DNA from: Hominilimicola fabiformis
GTDB taxonomy: Bacteria > Bacillota > Clostridia > UBA1381
Assembly (NCBI RefSeq): GCF_020687385.1
Contig: NZ_JAJEQM010000007.1
Location: forward strand, 103,426 to 167,425
Direction: 5' to 3'
DNA length: 64,000 bases
Part shown: positions 31,164 through 40,312 of the stretch, in pieces
How positions within the stretch are numbered: position 1 is the first letter of the stretch
Layout of the letters: the number at the start of each line of letters is the position of its first letter
Made by a program: the position numbers and the translations under genes
The notes under the pieces: model-generated
The model's input: only the letters and a program-made list of their open reading frames with translations
Told to the model about the DNA's origin: nothing
Database searches by the model: none

Positions 31164-31278
31164 CTAAGTTAAAAAACATTTTCGTTTAGAAACACCGAAC
31201 TGTTAATATTCTGAATAAAACAACTGATTTTATCACTAATACCCGATTCATTACATACATATTGCGTTACCGGAATAG

Positions 31279-31410
31279 CTAAACAGCGTGAAAGTATAGG
31301 AGGCTTAATATCATTGATATTAAGCCTCCTATACTTTTGATACCACCCTTTTTTAGTCCTATAAATCCGTACACAATAATAATACCAACAAATAACATAC
31401 TTATAAGCAT
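31279..31410 (-). pseudogene. Truncated CvpA-like membrane protein (43 residues)
   Basis: Starts with ATG at 31410 behind AAAGGAGAG. The sequence LFVGIIIVYGFIGLKKGGIK followed by a second hydrophobic helix resembles the first hairpin of CvpA-family membrane proteins (usually about 160-200 residues). It ends inside a 47-base perfect palindrome (31291-31337), which appears to have replaced the rest of the gene. The promoter and leader upstream are intact, so a short hydrophobic peptide may still be made. Confidence 0.5.
31291..31337. repeat. 47-base perfect palindrome (23-bp arms)
   Basis: Bases 31291-31313 are exactly complementary to 31315-31337 around a single central T at 31314. It has T-rich ends in both directions, so it could act as a strong bidirectional terminator. 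It overlaps the 3' end of the CvpA-like frame. Confidence 0.85.
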
Positions 31411-31443
31411 TTTTCTTCTCTCCTTTCTTTTAAACGTAAAAAA

Positions 31444-31548
31444 GCAGACAAAAATCAATTCAGATTCTTGTCTGCATAAATTTACTTTGTATTTTGTTGT
31501 CACTTCATACTTTAATGTTAGTATATCAGAGGTCAGAAATGAAGTCAA
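31444..31548 (-). promoter_or_regulatory. Promoter and attenuator-like leader before the CvpA fragment
   Basis: Minus strand: -35 TTGACT (31543-31548), 17-base spacer, -10 TATACT (31520-31525). The leader contains a hairpin GCAGACAA (31468-31475 read on minus) with TTGTCTGC, extended by GAATC/GATTT, followed by six Ts. The terminator stands between the promoter and the ribosome-binding site, so it may be an attenuator; no riboswitch class was recognised. Confidence 0.6.
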
Positions 31549-31561
31549 GTTATTTTATTGA

Positions 31562-31847
31562 GTTTGTTCAGGATATTCTTTATATGTATAAAGTATTTGA
31601 ATATTATTTTTTAAGAGCAATAATGTGTATTTCCCATATATCGCTATTTGATTCAGAGGGTACTTGATAATATAAATTTCCATTATATATATATAGTTAT
31701 ATGTTTAATATCTTGCACAACATTTTTATTAATATTGGTAATGAAAATTTTATTTCCATTACTTTTTGAATAAATAGAGCCCTATCCCACTAAACTATCA
31801 CCGTTTAATTGATAAGATAAAATCAGAACAACCATATTTTATTGGCT
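31562..31847. other. AT-rich stretch without a recognisable gene
   Basis: About 285 bases of very AT-rich DNA. I see no coding frame with a ribosome-binding site, no tRNA and no convincing hairpin-plus-T-run. Confidence 0.5.
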
Positions 31848-32075
31848 TTACTCTTCTTCAAATCCTTCTTGCCAATTACTGTCGCCTAAAATATATTTAT
31901 CGATATGAAAACATGAAATATCATAATCTTTAAATCCAGGTAATAATTTATATTTTTCAATAATAGCAACAGCTTCTTCTCTTAGAGAGTATATGCCAAT
32001 AATTTTTGTTTCTTCATATTCTAAATGTTTTCCATAACTATATGAATGTTGCAGTAAATAAACGCTTTTTTTCAT
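31848..32075 (-). CDS. DUF7336-like small protein, candidate immunity protein
   Basis: A 75-residue acidic cytoplasmic protein. The opening KKSVYLLQHSYSY, ETKIIGIYSLREEAVAIIEK and LLPGFKDY match my memory of the DUF7336 family (a single small alpha/beta domain). Its ATG touches the stop codon of the RHS toxin-tail frame, the position normally held by an immunity gene in polymorphic toxin loci. Immunity function is inferred from position only. It looks intact. Confidence 0.55.
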   Translation of the reverse strand: MKKSVYLLQHSYSYGKHLEYEETKIIGIYSLREEAVAIIEKYKLLPGFKDYDISCFHIDKYILGDSNWQEGFEEE

Positions 32076-33149
32076 TAGTTTCCACCTCTATCTCCATATT
32101 TTTTCAATTTGTTATACTCTGAACCAGGTCCTGTTCTATAGTTATCTTTTCCATATCGTTCGTCCATAACTCGTTTAGCAAATTCTTTACCACTCTCGCC
32201 TGCACGTGGTTTCTTACCTTTTGCCCAAGAAGGTATATCAGTAGCTTTTTCTTTGTTGCTAGATTTTGCTTTTTTTGCAAGATACATTACGCCTCCTACA
32301 ACATCTATAACAACGCAAGTTCCTATTCCTCCAACATATATAATATCACCTATTGGCAAAGGTCCATCTAATCCAGCTAACCAGAATGTACTTCCGGCCC
32401 AAGTTTCTACGTCTATCATAATATGTTTTATATCCATATTCTACAGCATAATTTATTGTTTTTTGTTCATCTCCATATATCATATTGTCAACATTCCAAA
32501 ATTGATCTTCACTTATAAAACGTCTAATGCTACTATCATAATATCTTGCTCTCAGATATGTCATACCGCTTTCATAATCGTAATATTGACCATAGTAGCG
32601 TAGTGGATTATTTTCAAAAGAACTTGATTCATTTTTGGTTTGTATTTCTCCCCACGCATCATATGTATAATCAGCGGCTTTATTGCTTGTACTTGTGTAA
32701 ATAGAAAGTACATCGCCATGTGCATCTTTAAACAAATAACCGGTTGTACCATTTTGTCTCCTTGACACATATCCGTTTACTCCCATTACATTTGTTGCAT
32801 AATTGTTATTATTTAACGTTTCATTAATAACATTATCACCGTCATAGTAATACTTAGTTGTATTGTCCCCTATTGTTTTACTTGCTCTTAATCCGTCTGA
32901 ATAATAAGTATAACTTGCTGTTTCACCCACATCATTATTATAATTAACTAACTGTCCCCATGCATTATAAGAATATGTTTCTTTGCCGATATAATTATTA
33001 ATACAATCATAGCCTTCAGTCAAATTAGTTAACAAGTTCCCATTTTTATCATATGTTAATGAAATCTCCCAATCCGCATAAAAGCTATTATTCCCCAGTT
33101 TTCTTGTAGCCCATTGATCAAGATAATACGTTAATCTATTATTTTGATG
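32075..33149 (-). pseudogene. RHS-repeat polymorphic toxin remnant with a frameshift
   Basis: The 3' end of an RHS gene. From 33149 the frame reads YD-type repeats (YSYNAWGQLVNY, TYYSDGLRASKTI, YYYDGDNVI). It then has the RHS core (GYLFKDAHGDVLSIY, NPLRYYGQYYDYESGMTYLRARYYDSSIRRFISEDQFW). The hypervariable C-terminal tail (DIPSWAKGKKPRAG, then RVMDERYGKDNYRTGPGSEY) lies in another frame. The two frames join if one A is removed from the AAAA run near 32420-32425. Upstream, the frame is closed by a TGA at 33150-33152, so the usual 1500 or more N-terminal residues including any secretion signal are missing. The C-terminal tail resembles the final segment of many RHS toxins, but I cannot assign an activity. 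Confidence 0.75.
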
Positions 33150-33292
33150 TCAATAAAGCTCCGATGTTGCAATATATATATATTTCCATCAAGAAATACT
33201 TCATAATATTTTGCTTTTTGAATAATAAAGAAAACGTGATCAAAAGTGCAAGTATTTTCTTTAAACTTGTACTTTTCATTTTTTTCTTTCAT
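33131..33292 (-). CDS. 53-residue unidentified frame overlapping the RHS remnant
   Basis: ATG at 33292 with a GGAAAG about eleven bases upstream; reads through FDHVFFIIQKAKYYEVFLDG to a TAA at 33131. It overlaps the broken 5' end of the RHS frame and may be the 5' part of another gene cut by the same event. No family recognised. Confidence 0.25.
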   Translation of the reverse strand: MKEKNEKYKFKENTCTFDHVFFIIQKAKYYEVFLDGNIYILQHRSFIDIKIID

Positions 33293-33561
33293 TTAATCAA
33301 TTACTTTCCGTTCAATTGCTACATCAATCTGTGAATTTAGTTTACAACTCCTTTTTAATTCACATTTTGTATTATATATATTTTTTTATTTTAACGCACA
33401 TTTTGTAACATCATTCCTATATTTTTATATTAACATACAAATATTAAATATACAATTAGGAAATATGTAGAATTGTTCTGTTATATTTTAGTTATAATTA
33501 CTATGAAACAAGAAAATAAAAAAACAGATAAAAATCTCATAATACTTTTTGCATAATTACC
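33293..33561. other. AT-rich stretch without a recognisable gene
   Basis: Very AT-rich, with no plausible coding frame or RNA seen. The right copy (33587-33604) of an 18-bp inverted repeat, shared with 29851-29868, lies just beyond it. Confidence 0.4.
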
Positions 33562-33873
33562 TTAATTTGCAATCTGCCCTTTATTATACTTAGATTGATA
33601 TTTTTTTGACAGGTCTAAAAAAAATAGCTTAACCATGCGTTTTTTAAGATAGGCTATTACCAACTCCTTTTTCTGATTATTTAATAAAATTATCATATAA
33701 GTGATATTCAGAATTCGTCCGAGTGTCCAATCTTCAACTAATTTACATATGTTATCAGATTCTACTCCTTTAAAACTCTCTCTGTTCCAACCTGCATTAT
33801 TCGTTTTAACTTCACAAAAATAATCATCTTTTTCATAAATCTCACCTTTTATTGTAATTGTTTTAGATACTCT
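33562..33873 (-). pseudogene. C-terminal coding remnant, unidentified
   Basis: A 103-codon minus-strand frame without a start, reading EIYEKDDYFCEVKTNNAGWN and later YLKKRMVKLFFLDLSKKYQS to a TAA. Just upstream, in other frames, are further start-less pieces (AVQIDTKCSITYKEYLKQLQ ending near 33857; EVAKSFDEGGVNYDVCKQGY ending near 33935). Together they look like one or more broken genes; I cannot name a parent. The gap to the nitroreductase (33940-34129) holds nothing else that I can support. Confidence 0.35.
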
Positions 33874-34129
33874 TTATAAGTTATTGAACATTTTGTATCA
33901 ATCTGCACTGCTGATTCCGAAATAACCGTATACACTAAATATTTATACCGTTTTTGATGAAGTAGCCTTGCTTACAAACGTCATAATTGACTCCTCCTTC
34001 GTCAAAACTTTTTGCGACTTCTGCTTTATTGTCCGTAAGATTAAAATGCAAAATCTACACAAAATGTGGGTTTGTAGGTCAGATAACCGTCACAGTATAT
34101 CTATTCAATCTTCGCTTTTGCGACATATA

Positions 34130-34693
34130 TTATATAAAACTGACCGAATTGTCAAAATCAAATTCGTGCGGTTCTTTTTCGGTGTTTTTATGACCTACCG
34201 CAAATGCTATTGCGAATTCGTAATTTTGGGGAAAATCAAGTGCTTTTGCGTAGTAATCCTTTTTATCGCCGTACATTGCGTCATATATTATGCCTATAAC
34301 AAGATTTCCAAGTCCCATTGACTGTGCCGCAAGCGTCATATTGGCTGTTGCAATTCCGGCGTCAAACTTGCTCCATTTAAAATTCTTGTCAGCACTCAAT
34401 ATTAAAACAGTCGGTGCATTATAATAAAAGTTGTTCGGATTACTTTCAATCTTCGCTTTCGTTTCTTCATCTGGAGCAGACGCAAGCATTTTTATTTTTC
34501 TGTCTGTGTCAATTTCCTTTAGTATCGGATTGTCACCGTCCACGACCGAAACATGAACCTCCTGCATATTTCTAGCGGTCGGTGCTTGAAGTGCAGCTGT
34601 TATAACCGCATTTATTTCTTCCTTTGTAAGTTTTTCGTCTGTGTACGCTCTTATTGAACTTCTCTCTTTTATTGTCTTTAATACTTCATTCAT
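34130..34693 (-). CDS. Nitroreductase-family FMN oxidoreductase
   Basis: A 187-residue flavoprotein of the nitroreductase superfamily. RSSIRAYTDEKLTKEEI at 11-27 carries the FMN-phosphate Arg/Ser motif, APTARNMQ near 37-44 the second FMN contact, and GLGNLVIGII near 127 the conserved C-terminal region. It reduces nitro compounds, quinones or similar acceptors with NAD(P)H; the physiological substrate is unknown. Start supported by GGAAG. It lies 19 bases after the bile salt hydrolase gene on the same strand, so they may share a transcript. Confidence 0.88.
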   Translation of the reverse strand: MNEVLKTIKERSSIRAYTDEKLTKEEINAVITAALQAPTARNMQEVHVSVVDGDNPILKEIDTDRKIKMLASAPDEETKAKIESNPNNFYYNAPTVLILSADKNFKWSKFDAGIATANMTLAAQSMGLGNLVIGIIYDAMYGDKKDYYAKALDFPQNYEFAIAFAVGHKNTEKEPHEFDFDNSVSFI

Positions 34694-34712
34694 AATACAT
34701 CTTCCTTTCTCG

Positions 34713-35687
34713 TTAGTTCCGTATTTTTATTTGTTCACCTTGAATTAACGGATAGCTTATAAGTATATCTGAATTCAAATTTTCTTTATTCATATCAACA
34801 CCTGTAATTTGATGATTTTCATAAGTGGTGTAATAATATATTCCCTTGTCACCGTTGCAACAAGAAGTGTAAATAGTGTATTCGAACTTACCGTCTGTAA
34901 CTTCACAACAGCCTTTTTGCTGTTCAACCGCACCAAGAATATGAAAAAACTGACTTACACTTTCCGATTCAGTTTCTCCCGACAATGAATTTGTTTTCAC
35001 GAATGCCGCTCTTACGAATCTTGACTGTGACGATAAATCACCTGGCAAGCCGATTGCTCCCATACCACGACTGTACATATTCAAATTCAACTTATCCGAA
35101 AAATTGTTTTTAGGTGATTTCGGTGACAAATTCATATAGTTGTTAAGATTAAACATCTGCTTGTCAAAAGGCGGATTGTTCGTAAGCACACCGACAGGAT
35201 TGTCATAAATTTTTATACCGTCTTTAATAGATTCAACGGTTATTGCCTCGTTTTTATCGGCGATTATCCAATGTAACTGTGCCAAAGTCATTTTTTCGTT
35301 AAAAGGAATGTTTGTTATATTAATTTTTCCAAGCAACACCCTTGCCTCTTTTACACTTGCACATTTACCTAAAATATACGGTATAAATTCAAATTGCGTG
35401 ATATTATCCTTACCGTCAATCACTTCTTTATAATCCGCATTGCCGACAAAGTTAAGTCCTGCCATACCAAGACCTTTTTCATTAATTGCGTCATAATAAA
35501 GCGGATAATTTTCGGCAATATGAGCCATCCCTATCATCGCGTAATGAGTTTCCATTATGCCCATATTTTTTAGATTGAATTTATAATTTCGAGGTGTTAT
35601 CGTAATTTCTTCACCATATGAAAATTCATAATCAAGCGTTCTTCCGAAATAAAAATCTTTTGTTTTATACGTTGCTGCAGTACACAT
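34713..35687 (-). CDS. bsh: Choloylglycine (bile salt) hydrolase
   Basis: A 324-residue Ntn hydrolase of the linear amide C-N hydrolase family that deconjugates glycine/taurine bile salts in gut bacteria; penicillin-V acylase is the alternative within the family. The mature nucleophile is Cys2 (MCTA). RTLDYE at 16-21 supplies the Arg and Asp of the site, GLNFVGNA near 77 the oxyanion Asn, VLTNNPPF near 170 the catalytic Asn, and SRFVRAAF near 224 the conserved Arg. There is no signal peptide, so it is cytoplasmic. It suggests an intestinal host. Confidence 0.88.
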   Translation of the reverse strand: MCTAATYKTKDFYFGRTLDYEFSYGEEITITPRNYKFNLKNMGIMETHYAMIGMAHIAENYPLYYDAINEKGLGMAGLNFVGNADYKEVIDGKDNITQFEFIPYILGKCASVKEARVLLGKINITNIPFNEKMTLAQLHWIIADKNEAITVESIKDGIKIYDNPVGVLTNNPPFDKQMFNLNNYMNLSPKSPKNNFSDKLNLNMYSRGMGAIGLPGDLSSQSRFVRAAFVKTNSLSGETESESVSQFFHILGAVEQQKGCCEVTDGKFEYTIYTSCCNGDKGIYYYTTYENHQITGVDMNKENLNSDILISYPLIQGEQIKIRN

Positions 35688-35727
35688 AAAATGTTACCTC
35701 CGATAAATTATTTACTTATATTATAAC

Positions 35728-35760
35728 ACAAGACAACCCAAAAATTTCAGGTTGTCTTGT
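35728..35760. terminator. Hairpin between PL11 and the bile salt hydrolase gene
   Basis: ACAAGACAACC (35728-35738) pairs exactly with GGTTGTCTTGT (35750-35760). It probably ends the lyase transcript on the minus strand. A -10-like TATAAT for the downstream bsh gene follows it immediately on that strand. Confidence 0.65.
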
Positions 35761-35770
35761 GAATTTTTTG

Positions 35771-38700
35771 TTAATTTGCTTTTATGCCGACTTTCATATT
35801 GTCAATGTCGGTTGCCCAAGTAAAGTTCTTTTCAACTCTTACCGCCAAGACTTCCATTGCATTAAAATCTGTTGCATTTTCAAAAGGCAAATCTGTTATT
35901 TTAGCTGTTTTACTGCCGTCAGAGATGGTGGCGTTGCATACTTTTTTATCAAAGTCAGCCTCAATAACCACGTTATAAACAGTGTCTTTATTAAAGCCTG
36001 TACCTACGTCCTTCCAATCTGTTTCAAGAAGTCCGTTTGCTATTCCGCCGTTTGCCGAATATTGCAATTCCGCACCTTTTTGAGTTTTCAATGCAAAGAA
36101 TGTATTTTTTGATGAATCGGCAAATCTCAATTCACCATATGACTGTCCGCCTGTACACTCGCCGACTTTCCAATCAAGCTCAATTCTTACCGTACCGTTC
36201 ATTTTATACGGAAGATTATAAATTGCATTTCTGTTTCCTTTTGTACTGTCCTCAAAATGCATTACTTTGCCGTTTGTTCCTTGTGCTACCGCGATATTTG
36301 CCAGTTCACCGGGCTTTTTCGTACCTGCCCATTCAAGTTTATCTCCTATATTATACTTTTCATAATCTTCGTTTATATACATTTTCCATGCTACATTATT
36401 AGAATCTGTATATTCCGTATAGTCCGCCGTTGCCAATAGGTCAGGTTCTTCTGTCGGAACCGTTGTTTCAATTATTTTCTGATCTTCCTCTTTGCCGTTT
36501 TTTAATGCAGCAGCATACTTTGCGGCATTTGCTTTATCATAGAATTGTACAGATCCGATATATATTAATCTGTTGTCTGCGTCCCACTCAACCTTTTTAC
36601 CGATAGATTCAGCAATAACTCTAAGAGGTATCAACGTTCTGTCATTTACTACTTGTGCCGGAACGTCCATTTCAAACGGAATATCATTAATCGTATATTC
36701 GCTCTTATCCAAAGTCATATTTACTATATATCCGTTTCCAGAAAGTGTAACAGTCCTTGTCGAGTCATTATATCCAACGTCCATACCCAAGCTTTCAGCG
36801 ATAAATCTAACCGGTACTAATGTTCTGTCATCAACAATTATCGGTGTAACGTCACTGTTTTCTGTATCAATTTGTACAATATTATTGCCGACATAGGCAT
36901 TTGCACAGTCAACTGCCAATTTTACACTTAATGCACCTGTTTTTGCGTTAATGTCATAGGTACCGTGCGAACCTGTCAAATCAGGGTTTGTGATTTTTTT
37001 GCCGTCTTTTATAACATATCCCTCAAACATAGGTACTTTTGTTGTTTCAGCACCAAGATAATAGCTTAAATTCGGCGGTTGATTGTAGTGGTTATTTTGT
37101 ACCGCAACAGACGCTCTGTAATATGAATCATGCATTAATGTATTCAATTTATATGATGTAGGAATTGAAGTCGAGTATATTCTTATTTCCTTTTCATCTG
37201 CGGTTTTCCATACAATTTCTTCACGCCAGTCACCGAACAAATCCGCACTGATACAAGGTACTGCCTTTGTACCGCTGTTTGACGCGCAATCATCTGCCGT
37301 CATAAGCACGTCAACAGACTTGTCCTCCCAGTTATATTTTGATACGGTTGTACCGTCAAGCAATTCGCTAAGTAAATCACCGTCCCAATAAACCTTGAAA
37401 TTCATCGGAATAGTTGCGTCGCTGTCAACAGTACCGTCAATTTTTCTGAACTTAAAACCATTCCATGTATCAGCTATATTTTCACCGCTGATATTGGCAG
37501 GAATTGTTGCAGTTGAGCCCCATACTTCAAAGCCTTTGTGTGTAGGGTCTATATCCGCCGAACGACTTCTGCCTGTATCTTTATTTTTGCTGTAACCCCA
37601 TTGAACTTCACCTGTTCTTGCATCGTGATACTCGATATTTGCCATAAGCTGTGATGTTTCGTGACAAGCCCACGCCATATAGCCGTTAAAATCGGGATCT
37701 GTTTTTGCAACATCAAACGCATCTCCATGAGCCAATTTTTGAGCATTGCCGTCATTATCATATACCTTTACGGCATACATTTCACTTCCGTCATGGTCAA
37801 TAGCCATAGGTCCGGACAATATTTCGTCTTTTCCGTCAAAATCAACGTCTACCGTTACAAGATTATGGTTGCACGCACCCCATATACTGTTTACATCATC
37901 TTTGTTTTCGGTATTGTGTACCCAATCTTCTTTAAACTTTCCGTCCTCAATATGCCATGCTGCCGCTCTTACGTTATCCCACGCACCACGCACCATAACA
38001 ACACTCGGTGTTACACCGTCAAGATATGCCAAGCCGAAAAGATAGTGGCTTGCTCTCTTTGTAAGACGTCCTGTATCACTGTATCTGTATGACCAGTCCG
38101 AAAGCGGTTCTTTTGACGGTTTTAGGTCTGTTCTGTCTGTTTCCTCAGCTGTTTCGCCGTCATATATCGAAAGAAATTCAGGTGTTGAAACTATGTATTG
38201 TCTGTCCTTAAATATTGCCAAATTGCTCTCCGACTTTGAATAATCGGTTATTCCGTCACCGTTCGTATCGCCTGTTGTATTGCCTTTTCCGTCTGTTGTA
38301 CCCTCGAACGAACGCATTATAACTTCTGCTTTTCCGTCGCCGTCCATATCATATGCAAGGAAGTTTATATCAACTTCATTAATTTCGTTAGGACCTATAT
38401 CGATTGTCCACATATGTGTACCGTCTGTTTTGTATGCCTCGATAACAGGATATGATGTTCTTGTGTTAACATCCATACTCGGCACTCGTCTTAACAAAAT
38501 TTCGTATTCTCCGTCACCGTCAAGGTCTGCAACCGCACCGTCATCAATGTTGTATCCTTCACGCTCCGTTACTTTAAAGCCAATATAATTTTTATCCCAT
38601 GCCGTAGTCGTATACTCTACTCCTGTTTCTTCACCGTTCTCTACTTCTTTGAAAGTATACTCTGCATTTGTACTCGCTCCGGTATGGAAAAAGTTTGTCG

Positions 38701-39052
38701 TAGTTATCGGCTTGTCATTCAGCTTTTCACCGCTACAATAAAGATTGTATGTCAAGCTGTTTGAATCCGTACCTAAAAAACGCCAGCTTACAAGCGTTCC
38801 GTTTTCTCCCGGTACTGCCACCAAACCTCTTGAAAGATTTTCAAACTGTCTTTCATTTTTTGGTCTTTGCTCATACAATTTTTCTGTATCGGCACGTTGT
38901 TCTTGATTTACTTCCGCCTCATAATGACCGAGTGTAAAACCGTCGGAATCATTATATGCGTCAAATTTTGCAAACGCACTTGCACTGCTTGCAAGCATTA
39001 TCGCAGAAACCACCGCTGAAGTCACACGAATTTTGTTCTTCTTCATCTTCAT
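35771..39052 (-). CDS. Secreted rhamnogalacturonan lyase (PL11) with CuAO-N-like and C-terminal binding domains
   Basis: A 1093-residue secreted pectin lyase that should cleave the alternating rhamnose-galacturonate backbone of RG-I. Signal peptide about 1-28 (ending SSASAFA). PL11 catalytic eight-bladed propeller about 60-700, with RGLVAVPGENGTLVSWRFLG at its start, Ca-binding DLDGDGEYE / DMDGDGKAE / DVDFDGKDE repeats, and ADLFGDWREEIVW near its end. Residues about 730-850 hold two copy-like units (DDRTLVPVRFIAESLG and NDRTLIPLRVIAESIG) of the copper-amine-oxidase-N domain, here probably for wall attachment. A C-terminal jelly-roll-like domain (about 890-1093) resembles carbohydrate-binding modules. 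An MFS transporter gene lies 38 bases upstream on the same strand and may import the product. Confidence 0.9.
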   Translation of the reverse strand: MKMKKNKIRVTSAVVSAIMLASSASAFAKFDAYNDSDGFTLGHYEAEVNQEQRADTEKLYEQRPKNERQFENLSRGLVAVPGENGTLVSWRFLGTDSNSLTYNLYCSGEKLNDKPITTTNFFHTGASTNAEYTFKEVENGEETGVEYTTTAWDKNYIGFKVTEREGYNIDDGAVADLDGDGEYEILLRRVPSMDVNTRTSYPVIEAYKTDGTHMWTIDIGPNEINEVDINFLAYDMDGDGKAEVIMRSFEGTTDGKGNTTGDTNGDGITDYSKSESNLAIFKDRQYIVSTPEFLSIYDGETAEETDRTDLKPSKEPLSDWSYRYSDTGRLTKRASHYLFGLAYLDGVTPSVVMVRGAWDNVRAAAWHIEDGKFKEDWVHNTENKDDVNSIWGACNHNLVTVDVDFDGKDEILSGPMAIDHDGSEMYAVKVYDNDGNAQKLAHGDAFDVAKTDPDFNGYMAWACHETSQLMANIEYHDARTGEVQWGYSKNKDTGRSRSADIDPTHKGFEVWGSTATIPANISGENIADTWNGFKFRKIDGTVDSDATIPMNFKVYWDGDLLSELLDGTTVSKYNWEDKSVDVLMTADDCASNSGTKAVPCISADLFGDWREEIVWKTADEKEIRIYSTSIPTSYKLNTLMHDSYYRASVAVQNNHYNQPPNLSYYLGAETTKVPMFEGYVIKDGKKITNPDLTGSHGTYDINAKTGALSVKLAVDCANAYVGNNIVQIDTENSDVTPIIVDDRTLVPVRFIAESLGMDVGYNDSTRTVTLSGNGYIVNMTLDKSEYTINDIPFEMDVPAQVVNDRTLIPLRVIAESIGKKVEWDADNRLIYIGSVQFYDKANAAKYAAALKNGKEEDQKIIETTVPTEEPDLLATADYTEYTDSNNVAWKMYINEDYEKYNIGDKLEWAGTKKPGELANIAVAQGTNGKVMHFEDSTKGNRNAIYNLPYKMNGTVRIELDWKVGECTGGQSYGELRFADSSKNTFFALKTQKGAELQYSANGGIANGLLETDWKDVGTGFNKDTVYNVVIEADFDKKVCNATISDGSKTAKITDLPFENATDFNAMEVLAVRVEKNFTWATDIDNMKVGIKAN

Positions 39053-39090
39053 AACACTTCCTTCATAATTTATTTATATTTAGAATTATA

Positions 39091-40293
39091 TCACAAATAT
39101 TTCGTGTTGTACAGACTTTTTTTGTGCAAATTCATTATTATTAAAGTGATTATAAGTGTTATAGGAAAAACAGTGGCGGCCAAAATGCCCATTTTCAAAT
39201 TGTCGCCAAGCATACCTGCTATTTTACCTGCAAATGTAGGACCTCCTGCACAACCTACATCTCCGGCTAGCGCAAGGAATGCGAACATAGCCGTACCTCC
39301 GCCTTTTATAGAGGTTGACGCATCGCTGTATGTTCCGGGCCAAAGTATGCCTACCGAAAACCCTGATACCGCAATCCCGATTAAGCCGACAATCGCCGAT
39401 GATGAAAACGATACCGTTAAATATGAAAGCACACATAAACAACCGCTGAAAACCATCATTTTATACAGATTGATTTTTTCTCCGAATTTACCGTAAATTG
39501 CTCTTGAAATACCCATAAGTACAGAAAATACCGTAGGTCCTACCAAGTCACCTATTGATTTTGATATTCCGAGTGCCTTTTCAACAAATGCCGACGCCCA
39601 CTGGCTTACAGTCTGTTCACTTGCTCCGGCACAGCACATAATAAGTAAAAATCCCCAAAATGCCTTTTGCTTTATAAGTTCTTTTAAAGAAAGTCCGTTT
39701 TCTTCTTCGTTAATAAGCGGTGCAATAGGCACTTTTAGAAATGTCAATCCGTTTATAACAGGTACTGCCGCCCAAATAAGTGCAAGTATCTTCCAATTAT
39801 CAATACCAAATACATTAAAGAATATTGTTGATATTACTACTACTCCCGCCGTACCCCAACAGTAAAATGAATGTAGCATACTCATAGTTTTGTCTTTATG
39901 TTCATTCGGACAAGCCTCAACTATCGGACTTACAACAACTTCAAGCAATCCTCCGCCGACTGCATAAAGCAACACCGAAATAAATATTCCCATAAAAGAA
40001 TCATTCATCATATCGGGCAATATTGCTATCGAAATCAATCCCAATGCCGCGAATAAGTGTGCTATAAGTACAGATAGCCTGTATCCGATTTTATCGATAA
40101 AAAATGCCGACGCAAAATCTATTATAAGCTGTAAACCAAAGTTGATTGTAATTAATAAGGTTATCTTCGACAGCGGTATACTGTATTGCGATTGAAACGT
40201 AATAAACAACAGCGGTACGAAATTGTTTACTATCGCTTGAACTATGTACCCGATAAAGCACGACCGTATTGTACTGTTATAATTAACTTTCAT
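39091..40293 (-). CDS. MFS transporter, sugar-type
   Basis: A 400-residue permease with 12 hydrophobic segments of the major facilitator superfamily. The intracellular loop after TM2-3 (FFIDKIGYRLS) and its counterpart in the second half (AIYGKFGEKINLYKM) are recognisable. I start it at the ATG at 40293, preceded by AGAGGTG; the same frame is open further upstream but there encodes an Ig-like fragment of a different gene. It precedes the PL11 lyase gene in the same direction, so uptake of rhamnogalacturonan fragments or another sugar is a reasonable inference. Specificity is not readable. Confidence 0.82.
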   Translation of the reverse strand: MKVNYNSTIRSCFIGYIVQAIVNNFVPLLFITFQSQYSIPLSKITLLITINFGLQLIIDFASAFFIDKIGYRLSVLIAHLFAALGLISIAILPDMMNDSFMGIFISVLLYAVGGGLLEVVVSPIVEACPNEHKDKTMSMLHSFYCWGTAGVVVISTIFFNVFGIDNWKILALIWAAVPVINGLTFLKVPIAPLINEEENGLSLKELIKQKAFWGFLLIMCCAGASEQTVSQWASAFVEKALGISKSIGDLVGPTVFSVLMGISRAIYGKFGEKINLYKMMVFSGCLCVLSYLTVSFSSSAIVGLIGIAVSGFSVGILWPGTYSDASTSIKGGGTAMFAFLALAGDVGCAGGPTFAGKIAGMLGDNLKMGILAATVFPITLIITLIIMNLHKKSLYNTKYL

Positions 40294-40312
40294 ACTTTCA
40301 CCTCTTAATTTT

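Noticed and set aside
29851..33604. The 18-bp inverted repeat as proven transposon ends
   Set aside because: In AT-rich DNA an 18-bp match within 64 kb can occur by chance; no target duplication and no transposase were seen.
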